DNA of 64,000 bases from Arctopsyche grandis. Lineage: Eukaryota > Arthropoda > Insecta > Trichoptera > Hydropsychidae. Under the pieces are notes generated by a model. The model had not been told where the DNA came from and made no database searches. It worked only from the letters and a program-made list of their open reading frames with translations. Shown piece after piece: positions 37,131 through 47,084 of the stretch. The position numbers were made by a program, and so were the translations under genes. Each line of letters begins with the position of its first letter. The stretch's first letter is position 1. The stretch is taken from assembly GCF_051622035.1 (NCBI RefSeq), contig NC_135355.1, positions 42,015,486 through 42,079,485 on the forward strand, read 5' to 3'.

Positions 37131-37394
37131 TACCAATCCTACATCTGGGATATTTTGTTTTTTTCGATGACCAACCAATACTCAACATCCTTGAAGAAAT
37201 ACATCTGGCAGTCGCAAAGATAATAGAACATAGAACTCTATGCGCATCGAAGCTATACCTGCTATCCCGTTATTTCCGCGAATTATTATCGGGTGTGTTA
37301 CAAGTTGTAACTTGCAACAGCAATCCACAAGTATACAACAAGACAAACTACATCATTTCATTTAAAAAAGCACTATATCTTGTTTGGTATTTTT

Positions 37395-37483
37395 GAACTC
37401 TTTGAGTGCTGACGTATTTACTGTTGAAAGCCCGGACTTGTTTATAAAACGCCGATCGGAGTTGGTCAGCATTCAAAGGGTTC
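37395..37483. mobile_element. 89-bp MITE with 19-bp inverted ends
   Basis: Left end GAACTCTTTGAGTGCTGAC; right end, inverted, GAACCCTTTGAATGCTGAC (17 of 19 match). The ~50-base interior contains GCCGATCGG. Related left ends occur at 36305 (TTAACCCTTGAGTG). Probably piggyBac-type, though a TTAA duplication is not preserved. Confidence 0.7.
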
Positions 37484-38279
37484 ACCAAATCGCACTACAA
37501 TAAATTGTCAAATATGATATGTATAAAGCAAATGAAAAACAAATTATTCAATATTAAGTCAGAAATAATCCAACTTGTTGGATAATTTGTCGAAACGATA
37601 CAACTTTCCGAAAGATTGAGGAGTAGGTAGTAAGTAGCCAGTGGTGTCATTCTATTGGTTTCCGGAAACCTGTTGTTCAAAATTAAAAGTTTCTGGCAAC
37701 CCGTTGTTTGAAATCAAAAATTCATGTAATTTTTGTTAAAAATTACACAAATGTTCAAGCAATTTCGAAAATATTGTTTTATTCGTAGTCGAATACATAA
37801 CAGGTATAATGAAAGGACCTTATTTTCCGTTATGCAATAGCAAAATCAACTGCTAGCCATTCAATGTGAACTGCACAGCTGCACTTAATATCCTGTCGAG
37901 TAAAAAGTCATAAACATTGTTGCTTAGAACTGGAAACACCCCAAGGAAGTCGAAAACTCGACATTTTCAGTTTGCCATATTATTCGATTCAAAATGGACG
38001 CATTTTATTTGGTTTTACTCGATTGAATTTTTAGACCTAATTTTCATTGAAAAAAGTAACTTTTACCACTGTTCACGTGAGTTGCGAAGGGATGGTAGAA
38101 AGCCGCGTTTGGATAGCTAGCTGTTATCGTATATTTTTAATAAGTTCGTTAATGATTAAACTCCTCTAGCTTCATGTCAGAAACATTAGCTTACTTAAAT
38201 ATTAGCAAACCTCCGTATATCAGTCAAATATCAAAGCGATCTAAATATACAAAGACGTACAAAATCACATCACAAATTT
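37484..38279. other. No gene seen
   Basis: AT-rich. 37565-37640 resembles 36150-36225 (TTGTCGAAACGATAC..TTCCG, AGTAGGTAGTA), part of the surrounding repeat family. Confidence 0.4.
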
Positions 38280-38640
38280 TTAGCTAAATAAAACATAGAG
38301 TGAAAAAGAAATACATAGTTATAGGCGTTTAAGCAATTAAAATCTGACAAAGCTAGATGACGGCGAAAAGGATATTCACCAAGAAAACGCCGAAGCGATC
38401 GCAGTAGGCGAACAATGTGACCGAACCTTTTGGGCGATTAACGTCAGGCACATCTTCGTGGGAGAGTTTTCAAACGCGTCTAAATACGATATTTTTTCAC
38501 CATCATAATGGCGGATGAAACCTTTAATTATATTGATCAATATGGCAAAGTATGAAAACGATCGGATAAGATGCAAAATTTTTTCTTAATAGTAATCGTA
38601 AGTGAAACATAAAAGAGGCATGTAAAAAGCTTGTAATACA
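38280..38640 (+). repeat. Dispersed repeat family, copy 2
   Basis: Ordered matches to 36350-37100: ACATAGAGTGAAAAA, TATAGGCGTTTAAGCAATTA, GATATTTTTTCACCATCATA, GAAAACGATCGGATAAGA, GTAATCGTAAGTGAAACATA. Non-coding. Confidence 0.7.
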
Positions 38641-39485
38641 AAAAAAATATATTATAGCAAAATCAAATTCCACACCCATATGTATGGACTTGTTCTACTA
38701 TTTTCTCTCGCAATATACATAAATATCCAATAACTATTCGATTACAAATAAATATAATAGATTTCATCGATACTTGATCAAGCCTTGAAATCGAGATATA
38801 CATACATATGTATGTAAATGCGACGATTACTACAATTATCTTCAATTAAAAAAATCGTTTTACCTACATATGTATATATGTACATAAACCCATACTATTT
38901 ATTTTCAAATACTTTTAATTAAAATGTTTAAGGATAACTTGTCGTTTAGCTACATGTAATTAAATCAATTTTATATACACACAGATGCACATTGGCAACC
39001 TTTGAATGCGACAGTGAAAAGTCTATTAACCTCAATTGCAATTGCACAAAGAGTCAGTAAGAGTAATCCTTGATTCGTCTAGATTGAAATTCATATATAT
39101 ATATTTGTAAAATAAGGATAACGAAGAACTTTATGGATTCATGGTAATTAAAGGTTGTCTATCTCTAGGCCATCGGTTCACAGGCTCTGCCCATGCGACT
39201 GTGTGGGTAAAAGAGCCGAGCATTCCTACTGGCACAACGCATTCACTAAACACACGGTGTTCCGATAACTACTACTTATGTACATACTACAGGTGGTTCC
39301 TTCCAAAAAAAAAACCGCACATTAAAGTGCGTACAGAAAATTGCGTACATCAAAAATTTTGCGCACATAAATCCTGTAATATTTATTTTAGTTTTGGGCA
39401 TTAGTTTATTCTTTCTGATAAAATATTTTAACATGCGAACTTCTCGGTGTGCGCTTATTTCGTGTTCGCATTTTTTGTACTTCTT
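38641..39485. other. No gene seen
   Basis: AT-rich with an ATGT microsatellite near 38800. 39290-39470 repeats the GAACCGCACAT-type motif also near 41480-41580, perhaps a decayed element. Confidence 0.4.
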
Positions 39486-39493
39486 CTTCTTTT

Positions 39494-39895
39494 TTATTCC
39501 TCTCCTCGTAGGAGGTTGGATATCATGACACATATCTTCTCTCTATCCATGGTTGCCCTGAAAAGTGTTGTGGAGTCACATTGGTACCATCCACGGAGAT
39601 TGCCCATCCATGAGATGCGTCTTCTACCAACGCTTCTTTTCCCTTGTACTTTCCCCTGCAATATGAGCTGTATGATTTCATATTTCGGATTTCTCATCAC
39701 ATGACCCAGGTATTCGAGTTTTCTGCGCTTCACGACGCTTAATAACTCTCGTTTTCTTTTCACTCGTTTCAATACTTCTTCATTTCGGACTCTGTCCACC
39801 CAGGGGATCCTCAACGTTCTCCTGAAACACCACATTTCAAATGCTGCCAGCTTTTTCTCTGTAGCTTGAGTCATTTTTTGTACACATGTAATCAA
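39494..39895 (-). pseudogene. RTE-clade LINE, C-terminal ORF fragment
   Basis: Translation gives AAFEMWCFRRTLRIPWVDRV, RRKLEYLGHVMRNPKYEIIQ, LILQGKVQGKRSVGRRRISW, the characteristic region after the reverse transcriptase palm in RTE-type retrotransposons. In full elements it follows endonuclease and reverse transcriptase domains, absent here. 134 codons are open with a stop after RGEE, so the copy is young or lucky, but 5'-truncated and not functional. The methionine used as a start is internal. Confidence 0.85.
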
Positions 39896-39923
39896 TTCTT
39901 ATATCTTTATCTATATATATGTA

Positions 39924-40244
39924 CTAGCTGAACCCGGCATGCGTTGCAATGCCACAACAATGCGTGCAATTCTCGTTCCCGTTCTCTTTCCCGTTCCCGT
40001 TCCTATTCCCCTTCTCGTTCCCATTCCACATACGTTCAATTTTATATATAGGTATAGATATACATATTTATTGACGTGGGCCATCCGCTGTGTGATTGTG
40101 GTACAGCCCTGAATGGTCAATACATTCGAATGCGAGGTAGGCGTGGCGCGATTATTGTCACACTCGCAGCGTGATAGCTTTACTTTCGCGTCAGTAAAAT
40201 CGTAAATACGAATATTATTATTAAGAGGTTTTTTCCCGTTTTAA
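39924..40244 (-). mobile_element. Helitron-like element, two-headed variant
   Basis: The minus-strand 3' end reads GCAACGCATGCCGGGTTCAG then CTAG before T. Moving up, it holds ACGGGA repeats, an internal 5'-like start (TATACCTATATATAAAATTG at about 40042-40061), then CACGTCAATAAATATG, GGGCTGTACC, GCGCCACGCCTACCTCGC. This order is identical to 50550-50965. It is cut off at about 40244 where the Merlin inverted repeat begins. Confidence 0.7.
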
Positions 40245-40342
40245 CCTGAATTAACTCGACTTTTACCTGATGAAATACTCCGACATATACTGCCTGGTTC
40301 GCATATAATTTCGGACGGTTGGGCAGCGTACGGAAATATTCC
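40245..40342. repeat. Left arm of 98-bp inverted duplication
   Basis: Begins CCTGAATTAACTCGACTTTT and ends CGGAAATATTCC. Near-perfect inverse of 40545-40642. It is an antisense duplicate of the segment encoding the ILPGSHIISDGWTAYGNI part of the transposase relic. Confidence 0.9.
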
Positions 40343-40651
40343 ACATATTGCGAATAGAATATACACGCATTCGTTTATGGTTCAATACAAATTCATCTAA
40401 ATATGAATCAAAACGGGCACGCATTGTGCCAAATTGACGCCTCGTCTTTCTTTTCACACGCATCTACATATTTTACACATTTTGCGTATGTACATATATA
40501 CATATTTCACAATCATTTGGATCCACGAAATTTTACCGGAATTCGGAATATTTCCGTACGCTGTCCAACCGTCCGAAATTATATGCGAACCAGGCAGTAT
40601 ATGTCGGAGTATTTCATCAAGTAAAAGTCGAGTTAATTCAGGGCACGGCAA
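40343..40651 (-). pseudogene. Merlin/IS1595-type transposase relic
   Basis: The minus strand reads ILPGSHIISDGWTAYGNI, then after a damaged stretch FVDPNDCEI, HTQNV-stop-NM-stop-MRVKRKT, RRQFGTMRARFDSYLDEF and VLNHK. This is the C-terminal half of the DDE transposase shared by eukaryotic Merlin and bacterial IS1016/IS1595 elements. The SDGW aspartate is kept. At the position where HTQN-IE-x-W normally supplies the catalytic glutamate there is TAA, and the tryptophan is TAG. The N-terminal part is missing. Merlin is an uncommon superfamily in annotations, so this relic is useful. Confidence 0.75.
40545..40642. repeat. Right arm of 98-bp inverted duplication
   Basis: Pairs with 40245-40342 with only a few mismatches or indels (for example GCTGTCCAACC against GGTTGGGCAGC). 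It includes genuine transposase coding sequence, so it is a duplication of internal sequence rather than a terminal repeat. Confidence 0.9.
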
Positions 40652-40809
40652 TACTTAGAGTAGTCGCAAAGAGCAACCAATGACAGGATGGAGCGGGTTG
40701 ACCGAGCCTTGCTTCCAAGCCTAGAGGGTCCACACTGTCGACAATTCCGACTTTTACCATAAAATGTTTGACCGCATGACTAATTGCTTTATATTTAAAA
40801 TATGATAAT

Positions 40810-40970
40810 TAGAGGTAGGCCCGGATGCGTGCTTTTTCCAGGAAACAGTGCGTTTTGGGTATAATTTCCAGGAAACAAGGCAAACTACAAAGCTAGCGAG
40901 CATAAAAAAAGGGTTCATCATAAAAATGAACAAAGCACGGCGAACGGTGAACAAAGAACGGCGCAAAATA
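40810..40970 (+). mobile_element. hAT-type MITE, copy F, 3' end lost
   Basis: Begins TAGAGGTAGGCCCGGATG; TGCTTTTTCCAGGAAACA appears with an extra internal partial repeat (TTTCCAGGAAACAAGGC). Interior matches copies at 20665 and 45487. The GGTCCGCTCTTTA end and right duplication are missing. Confidence 0.7.
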
Positions 40971-41744
40971 CAGAAAGCATAGAATAAAATTTATATTTAC
41001 CTAAAAAATTATGTGAAAAATCGATCAACACTCACGGTTTCAAAGGTGTGTTTGAGTTTGCGATCACCCGGTAAACGGATGTATAGTACCGGAGTAACCA
41101 CCGGTGAAGCCTCAGCGGCCATTTGAATGCGGTTCAGAGCACCACCTGCACACATGCACCGAACCCAGATGCATTTTACAATGCAACACCTAATCATCGT
41201 TTACAAATCATCAACGGTGTCCTTGTGAAAGTGATGGAAACATCGAAGAGTGAAAATCATCTGACTACGAGACTTGAAACATGACTCTAACCAGTCCCAC
41301 AGAGTTCCCACACGGTGTTCGAACTTTTTTTTTAATTGTATCTTTCCTTCGAGATCCTTCGGTTAAGCGACGGTTACCAATTGAGGGGTCACGGGTTCAA
41401 ACTCCGGCCAAAATCGAAAGATTCATTCGATTTTTTCGACGATCGCATACAACCGCATCGAAAATGCAAACAAGAAAGAACCGCATATGGAAAAAAGCGA
41501 ACATTGAAAACCGCACATGTGAAGTTTTTATGCGCGTGCGCATTTTTCTAAGCGTATTTTTCGATGTGTGGTTTTTTTCGATTAAAAGTTTACTGCAAGT
41601 ATTAGACAACATTTAAATGTAGGATTCACTTCACAAAAGGATACGTGGTACAGGTGGTCTATAAGATTCATTCAGCTCATTTTTATCGTCATTTATCTAT
41701 GTACATATGTATATCGAACGATATTTACAAAATATACTTTTTTT
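40971..41744. other. No gene proven
   Basis: A 111-codon plus-strand frame (41281-41616) is arginine-rich and unrecognised. Within it 41385-41410 reads GGGGTCACGGGTTCAAACTC, a B-box-like GGTTCAAACTC preceded by GGTTACCAATTGAGGGG, so part of it may be a decayed tRNA-derived head. 41004-41180 is less AT-rich, without a domain. Confidence 0.35.
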
Positions 41745-42290
41745 TAAATAAGTATTGTTGCGTAAGGGTGGGTGGAGGATCCAAGTAATAGGCCAAAAGT
41801 CGTTTCACAGCATTTATTGATGATTAAGGAGATACACGCACTGGCAGTGCTCAGTCCAGAATGACCTGATATCGCCTACATACGTACCGCCTTAAAAAGG
41901 GTAGATCTCTCAGGACGTCTAATCTGTTTACCTATTGTATAGTCACGTATTCGGATATGTATTCCCACGTCTCCCCGTACCGATTCTGAGAAAGGACTAA
42001 TAACGGTCATTGTTTAGCCTAAATGCACTTAGAGTCCAGATGTAATCCTGGAAGTAAGTGCAAGCACTTAGTTAATCCGTTAACAGATAACCCTTGAACG
42101 GTCACATAGTCTCTGGGATTCTATTCGCTTAATCCGCGGCGTACGTAACAGTATAAATAATCCTATTCAGTACTATTGTTATTATTATACAACAAGTGTT
42201 GTGTCCGATGAAATATCATCGCATGGGTTATAGCGTATTAAGTTATTGAATAAAAAAATTGAAAAGAATTGTATCGGTCCTGTGCTCGTA
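41745..42290 (+). mobile_element. LTR-like unit (candidate solo LTR)
   Basis: Begins in AAATAAGTATTGTTGCGTAA; contains a TATA motif (GTATAAATAA, ~42150), an initiator-like TTCAGTAC ~25-30 bases later and AATAAA at ~42249. This is the U3-R arrangement of an LTR. About 100 bases of its left end recur inverted at 61860-61955. No flanking internal region or clear terminal duplication is seen, so the call is provisional. Confidence 0.4.
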
Positions 42291-42716
42291 TTTTTTCAAA
42301 TACCTTTTCAATATATTTATATTTAATTGTTAAATATGAAAAAAAATATTGGTAAAAACTACCTACCTACCTACATATATGTGTATGTATAAACAATATA
42401 AAACACGAACAGAAAAATTAATTAATTAAATAAATAAATTTTCAATAGGTGGCGCTAAATGCTCAGATACTTATTGCCCTAGAGGAAACATTGGTAGCAA
42501 ACAGTATATACAGAAGTTTTTTCATGATCTGCTATTACGTTCGTATTATATTCGTACATTTTGCTGACAGTGTTTTAACTGTGACGTACGTATGTCGAAT
42601 CGAATAGCGCTATTATTTATATGATGAATGATGATAAATTAAATTTTAACTTTAATTTAACTTTTAACAGACAACTAAAGTATGTATGTATATCTGAAAA
42701 AAACGACATTCGAGTA

Positions 42717-42718
<2 letters not shown>
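42291..42718. other. AT-rich DNA sharing a repeat with 55310-55480
   Basis: TTTATATTTAATTGTT, TATGAAAAAAAATAT, AAACAATATAAAACAC and TTTTCAATA-GTGGCG-TAAATGCTCAG recur in order at 55330-55465. The family is unknown; no gene. Confidence 0.55.
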
Positions 42719-42783
<65 letters not shown>

Positions 42784-42807
42784 TATTTATATATATATAT
42801 ATATATA
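42719..42807. repeat. (TA)n microsatellite
   Basis: About 40 TA units with a short TACATATATATTTA interruption. The hAT copy 2 lies within it; the tyrosine/isoleucine frames here are artefacts. Confidence 0.97.
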
Positions 42808-45111
42808 CAGTGGCGGACTGGCCATACAAGCGAACATGCCCGATGGCATGTGGGCCCCACGTTCTGTTAGAAAATATGGGCCCTCAGTAAAATTAAATAA
42901 CTTTTTATCTATTTCACGTGTGTAAAAATTTATAGGATATTGCACTTTGGGACCTAAAGTTTGTGTATTTCAACAAAACAAATTTCTTACGATATACAAA
43001 AACAACTAATACCTGCTTTAACAGCCCAAGGATTGGTTAACTTTTTTTATTAGGCTCGAAATGTAAGTTTCAACATTGGCGTGGGCCCTTTTGCCGGGCC
43101 CATTTCCAACGTCAATATTATGTATATACCAATACCTATGTAACAACTACCTACTGAAATAAAAATGGTAATAAACAAATTTCCGTGAATAATATAAACT
43201 GAATTGCTTAAACCAATTTTGTTAGGACGATTCATCATCAACCAGCTATTTAAATTTACTTCATACTTTCGAAATAACATTTGATTATACTTCGACGATA
43301 TAGTAAGATTTAAATACACAATTGTAAACAGTTTCCGAATATAAAATCTATTCCTAATCTAGACACATCCATGTATATAGAAATATAGGATAGGGGCCCC
43401 TTCCCCAAAATCCCGATTTTCGATTAACATTTAATTGAAAATATTATGCATCGTTTTCAGGGACGTAATTTGGGGGGGGGGGCATAGGGGGTACTCGCCC
43501 CCCTAAATTAAGGAATATTGTGAATTTAGAAAATATTATGAATTTAATGATTAATGGGATACTATGGATCTATGAATACTACGTTTATTTCTTGTGTATG
43601 TTACTTTTGGGTAACTAATAAAATAATCGCTGCAATGTGCTTTGAAAAAAAAAATATTATTTCAAAGCATATTTTGGTTTTTAAGTGGTATGCCTTGGGT
43701 AAAATTTGTCCATCCTATGAAGCGAATCGTTAGAAAGGTCCCCTTTACTTTATTTTGTCTCAAAAACAGATGTGTAACGTTTATTTTTCCGAAAGTTCGT
43801 ATATTTTTTGTTTTCAAGAAATGTTTTAAATTAATATTTTACTGAATCGGTTCGATCACAAATGATTTTATTTCTTTTATTTTTATTTTATTTGCAGACG
43901 TCCATTATCTCACAAAACAACGAATGAGATGGATTTAAACTTCTTGTGTAACGAATTCGGTCCAAAACAAGTTTTAGTTATTTAATAAAATTGCTTTCTG
44001 ACCAAAACCTCATCAAATTTAGTACATAAAGAATAAAAATATAAATTTTCAGCTTGATACGTTCAGGGGTGTGGTAAAAATTTTTTTTACTTTTTTAAGA
44101 GTAAAAAATCCCACTTTTGGTTAATTAAATTTAATGATTTTTTTTATTATATTTTCATCACTTGATACAAGGAATTATACATAAAATCGTGAAGAACAGA
44201 CATATTTAAAGGGTCGATTAAAATAGTGGAAGAAAAATCCGGTAAACTGCTAACAGGAGTAAACTGTCACTTTCGGTTAACGGGTGTTCACGAAATTTTA
44301 CACACACTCAGACAGAGCCACACACATTTTTCTATATTATGTAAACGTGATCAGTGATCGATTCTGAGTTCGAATTTTCGCATGATCACAAAACTTTATC
44401 TATTGTTATTACTAGTCACCGGAGCCTGAGGGGGCCGTGTATTGTTCAAAGGTTGTAAATGCATTGTTAAAGGTTTGACGAACAATGGATAGCACTGTGA
44501 CTATCCTACCTCTAGTTATTACGTACATATGAACATAGATAAAGTGAAAAGACAGTCGGTAGAAATTAAGTTAATTGATAGTTTTTTAATGACTCAGTTT
44601 GATGGTCGATTTTTGTTGACCATGTGAAGATTTTTGGAAAAAAATTTTCGCCTGCGGCGCTTTTTTCGCTTTTTACATAATATTTTTTCAAATATAAGCT
44701 TATTTTTTCCATATTTTATAACTCAATAAGGTGTATTCAAAGAATATTTTCCATTTTTATTCCGATATAAAAAGATTTTTTGAAAAAAAATTAAATTTGA
44801 CCAATCTTTGCCAGCCCAAGAAAAAGCTGAAATGACGTCCCTGATTCTTTTATGATGCATTCTATTTACCTAGGACAAGGGTTAAAACGAAATATACAAT
44901 GTAATTTATGGATCTATTTTGCTTTTGCCATTTTTCTTTTACCTAAATTTGTTTATTCCCATTTTTGAAAAAAAAAAATTTTTTCCCTTGATTTTTAGCG
45001 TGATGGAAAGAAGAAAATTTAGTTATATGGGGGGGGGGGGGACAAATTTTTTTAACCCTGGGGGGCCCCCTTTGACTCCTGGCATGCACTGATTTCAGTC
45101 CCAGTCCGCCA

Positions 45112-45114
<3 letters not shown>
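42808..45114. mobile_element. hAT element, copy 2 (2.3 kb, with insertions)
   Basis: Same CAGTGGCGGACTGG inverted ends as 6344-7953, flanked by TATATATA on both sides (consistent with, but not proof of, an 8-bp duplication in a TA repeat). Collinear with copy 1 except for an extra ~890 bp (about 43331-44218) and a MITE at 44413-44514; copy 1's MITE is absent. The extra block contains an inward CAGGGACGTAATTTGG at 43458, and a CAAATGACGTCCCTG-like end lies at ~44836-44850, possibly another hAT. No transposase frame. Confidence 0.85.
44413..44514 (-). mobile_element. 102-bp hAT-type MITE, copy C, nested in hAT copy 2
   Basis: TAGTCACCGGAGCC to CCTACCTCTA, duplication GTTATTAC at 44405-44412 and 44515-44522. 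hAT copy 1 shows the empty site (GTTGTTATTACGTAC, ~7348-7364). Internal deletion relative to the 133-bp copies removes about 30 bases around the central palindrome. Confidence 0.92.
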
Positions 45115-45178
<64 letters not shown>

Positions 45179-45190
45179 ATATTATATATG
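45115..45190. repeat. (TA)n microsatellite
   Basis: TA dinucleotides with one CATA and an AATATT interruption; continuation of the repeat that the hAT element entered. Confidence 0.95.
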
Positions 45191-45486
45191 TATGTATGCT
45201 TGTACAAGTGATATCAATTCTATTCGCCAAATTATATTTCCAATTCAGAATATGATATCCGTTTTCAAGAAATTGAAATCGAGACTGGCGCCATAGGGCA
45301 ATTCCAATTCGAGAAAATGTAATTTATTCATCGTCCAACAAGATGGATCGATATTACATATTTATTTATATATACATGTCACCGTCATAATACCTATGTA
45401 TGTATATGCCCAGATTATTTTTTTAATGATTTCAAACCTCCCATAAAATATTTGAAAACGATCAATAGCCTCAGGTGTATTATTAT
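45191..45486. other. No gene seen
   Basis: Unrecognised AT-rich DNA between a microsatellite and a MITE. Confidence 0.5.
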
Positions 45487-45640
45487 TAGACTACGGATAT
45501 AGAGCGTGCTTTTTCCAGAAATCGGGGCGGTTCGGCTCTATTTACAAAGCTAGAGAGCAAAAAAAAAAGGTTCGGCCAACCATTAAAAAAGCATTTATAA
45601 CAATTGAACAATAAACGGCGCGCTCTGGGTCCGCTCTTTA
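45487..45640 (+). mobile_element. 154-bp hAT-type MITE, copy G
   Basis: Starts TAGACTACGGATATAGAGC, ends GGTCCGCTCTTTA. Flanks ATTATTAT and ATTTTTAT differ at one base, so the duplication is decayed. It combines the TGCTTTTTCCAG block of the second subfamily with the AAAGGTTCGGC / GCATTTATAACAATTGAACA block of the 133-bp subfamily. Confidence 0.75.
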
Positions 45641-45936
45641 ATTTTTATTATGTAACTTTGAGTTGATTGTACAAAATTTGTACAATACATGTAATGTCAC
45701 TGTGGTTAGTATGTAAATAAAAAAATAAGACTAAAAATAAAATGATTAAATGTTCACGATGATTTCCCGCTCGAAAAGTTTTGGGTATAAGATTGATGTG
45801 AAAAATGGTCAGTAGATCTTTTGAGATATCGTAGTTGTAGTGAAAATGATAGACGATCGTATTGGAATAGAATGTAGTGGATCAACTATGTAATGTAGTA
45901 ATGTAGTAATCAACTGTGAAGAAGGAGTCATTCATT
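45641..45936. other. No gene seen
   Basis: AT-rich, with a short TAATGTAG-type repetition at 45885-45910. Confidence 0.5.
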
Positions 45937-46022
45937 TATGAAGGCCCACCCCCACTCCTCAGATCGGGTGCGCAAAAGTATCGCTCACTATACGAACTTG
46001 TGGTGGGGGTGGGTCTTCGTAA
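45937..46022. repeat. GC-rich imperfect palindrome
   Basis: GAAGGCCCACCCCCACTC at the left pairs with GTGGTGGGGGTGGGTCTTC at the right across a ~50-base centre. It could be a small MITE or a hairpin. No duplication visible. Confidence 0.6.
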
Positions 46023-46241
46023 ACGACAGTTCAGTGCAATTCGAAACGTCTTATTACACTAAACTTTTCTTGCAAACTACATACATACATATGTACATAT
46101 ACATGGCATGTGAATTTTCCAGATTTCCCCATAGAGTTTTCCTCGATCGATCGGTCCCTTAGTAAGAGTCACATAGTACATATGTAAGTGCATTGCAGAT
46201 TGCGTGAGTGGCACTTGGAAACAATGCTCGTTTATTTTCAC

Positions 46242-46409
46242 TCGTGCGCTATTTTCCTTTGGATTTTTTGTTGTCCAAGTCCAAGCATATTTTGTTGTCG
46301 TTTGCCACTGGGCACGAATCTGCGATAAAGCACACCGCTTATGAAACACATGAACAAAAGCGACATTTTTGCTCGTTGTACGTCCGCAAACATGACACGT
46401 ACTCGACAT
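46242..46409 (-). CDS. Candidate THAP-type zinc-finger exon
   Basis: From the ATG at 46409 the minus strand encodes MSSTCHVCGRTTSKNVAF, HVFHKR, IRAQWQTT, TWTTKNPKENSAR and then GTGAAA, a usable donor. Start-Met, C-x2-C, an aromatic-x-HxF-K segment, a spaced tryptophan and a final S-x-R match the first part of THAP DNA-binding domains (C2CH). There the next residues are I/V-C-S-x-H-F. The open frame instead continues VKINEHCFQ to 46077, missing the expected C-x2-H. This fits an intron after Arg (common in THAP genes) or a decayed copy. THAP domains occur in host transcription factors and in P-element-like transposases. No second exon was found, so function is open. Confidence 0.35.
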
Positions 46410-47084
46410 AAACGCACTGCACTTACAATACACGACTGTAGTATGTAGTAATTGTCGGGATGCCGACCGGAACATTTTGGAATTGAATGGTATGTAAATG
46501 TTAAAATTTAAATGCTGAGCCAATGATGACCTCTACTGAAGCATCTTTTGATTACACTGTTCGACACGAAAAATGGTTCAGAGACGACATATGAATTTTC
46601 TTATAGATCTATGTACATATATATGCCCAGTGAACACGAATCTGGTAATAAGACATATTGATTGGCTCGAGATTCGGAGATATATGTGTTTTTTAAATCG
46701 CACGATTTTTCTATATCTTGGTGTTGTTCGGTCGATGTCTCAAAATCTGTCAATTTTCTGTTCAAAATGAATATTGGAATCTATAGTCGGGTATTTTATC
46801 TTTCATTTGTAGTACTTTTTAGCTTTCAAATCTCTTTAAGTAGTCGTACAGTTTAAATAAAAAGTCAAAAGTACGGATTTCCACTTGGGATTTTTTCCCA
46901 CTGTTAATACTATTTTATATTGAGTATTTTCTATTGAAACATGTTTATTGAGATAGTGTTCTGGCCAGGCTATTTTTTGTTTTCGTTTAAAATGGTTAAT
47001 TGGAAGTATGCTGAATTTTAAATCAGTAAAATTGCTAGCTAAAAGCTCGTACTAGTATTTACACGAATCCGAATCGAATTTTAT

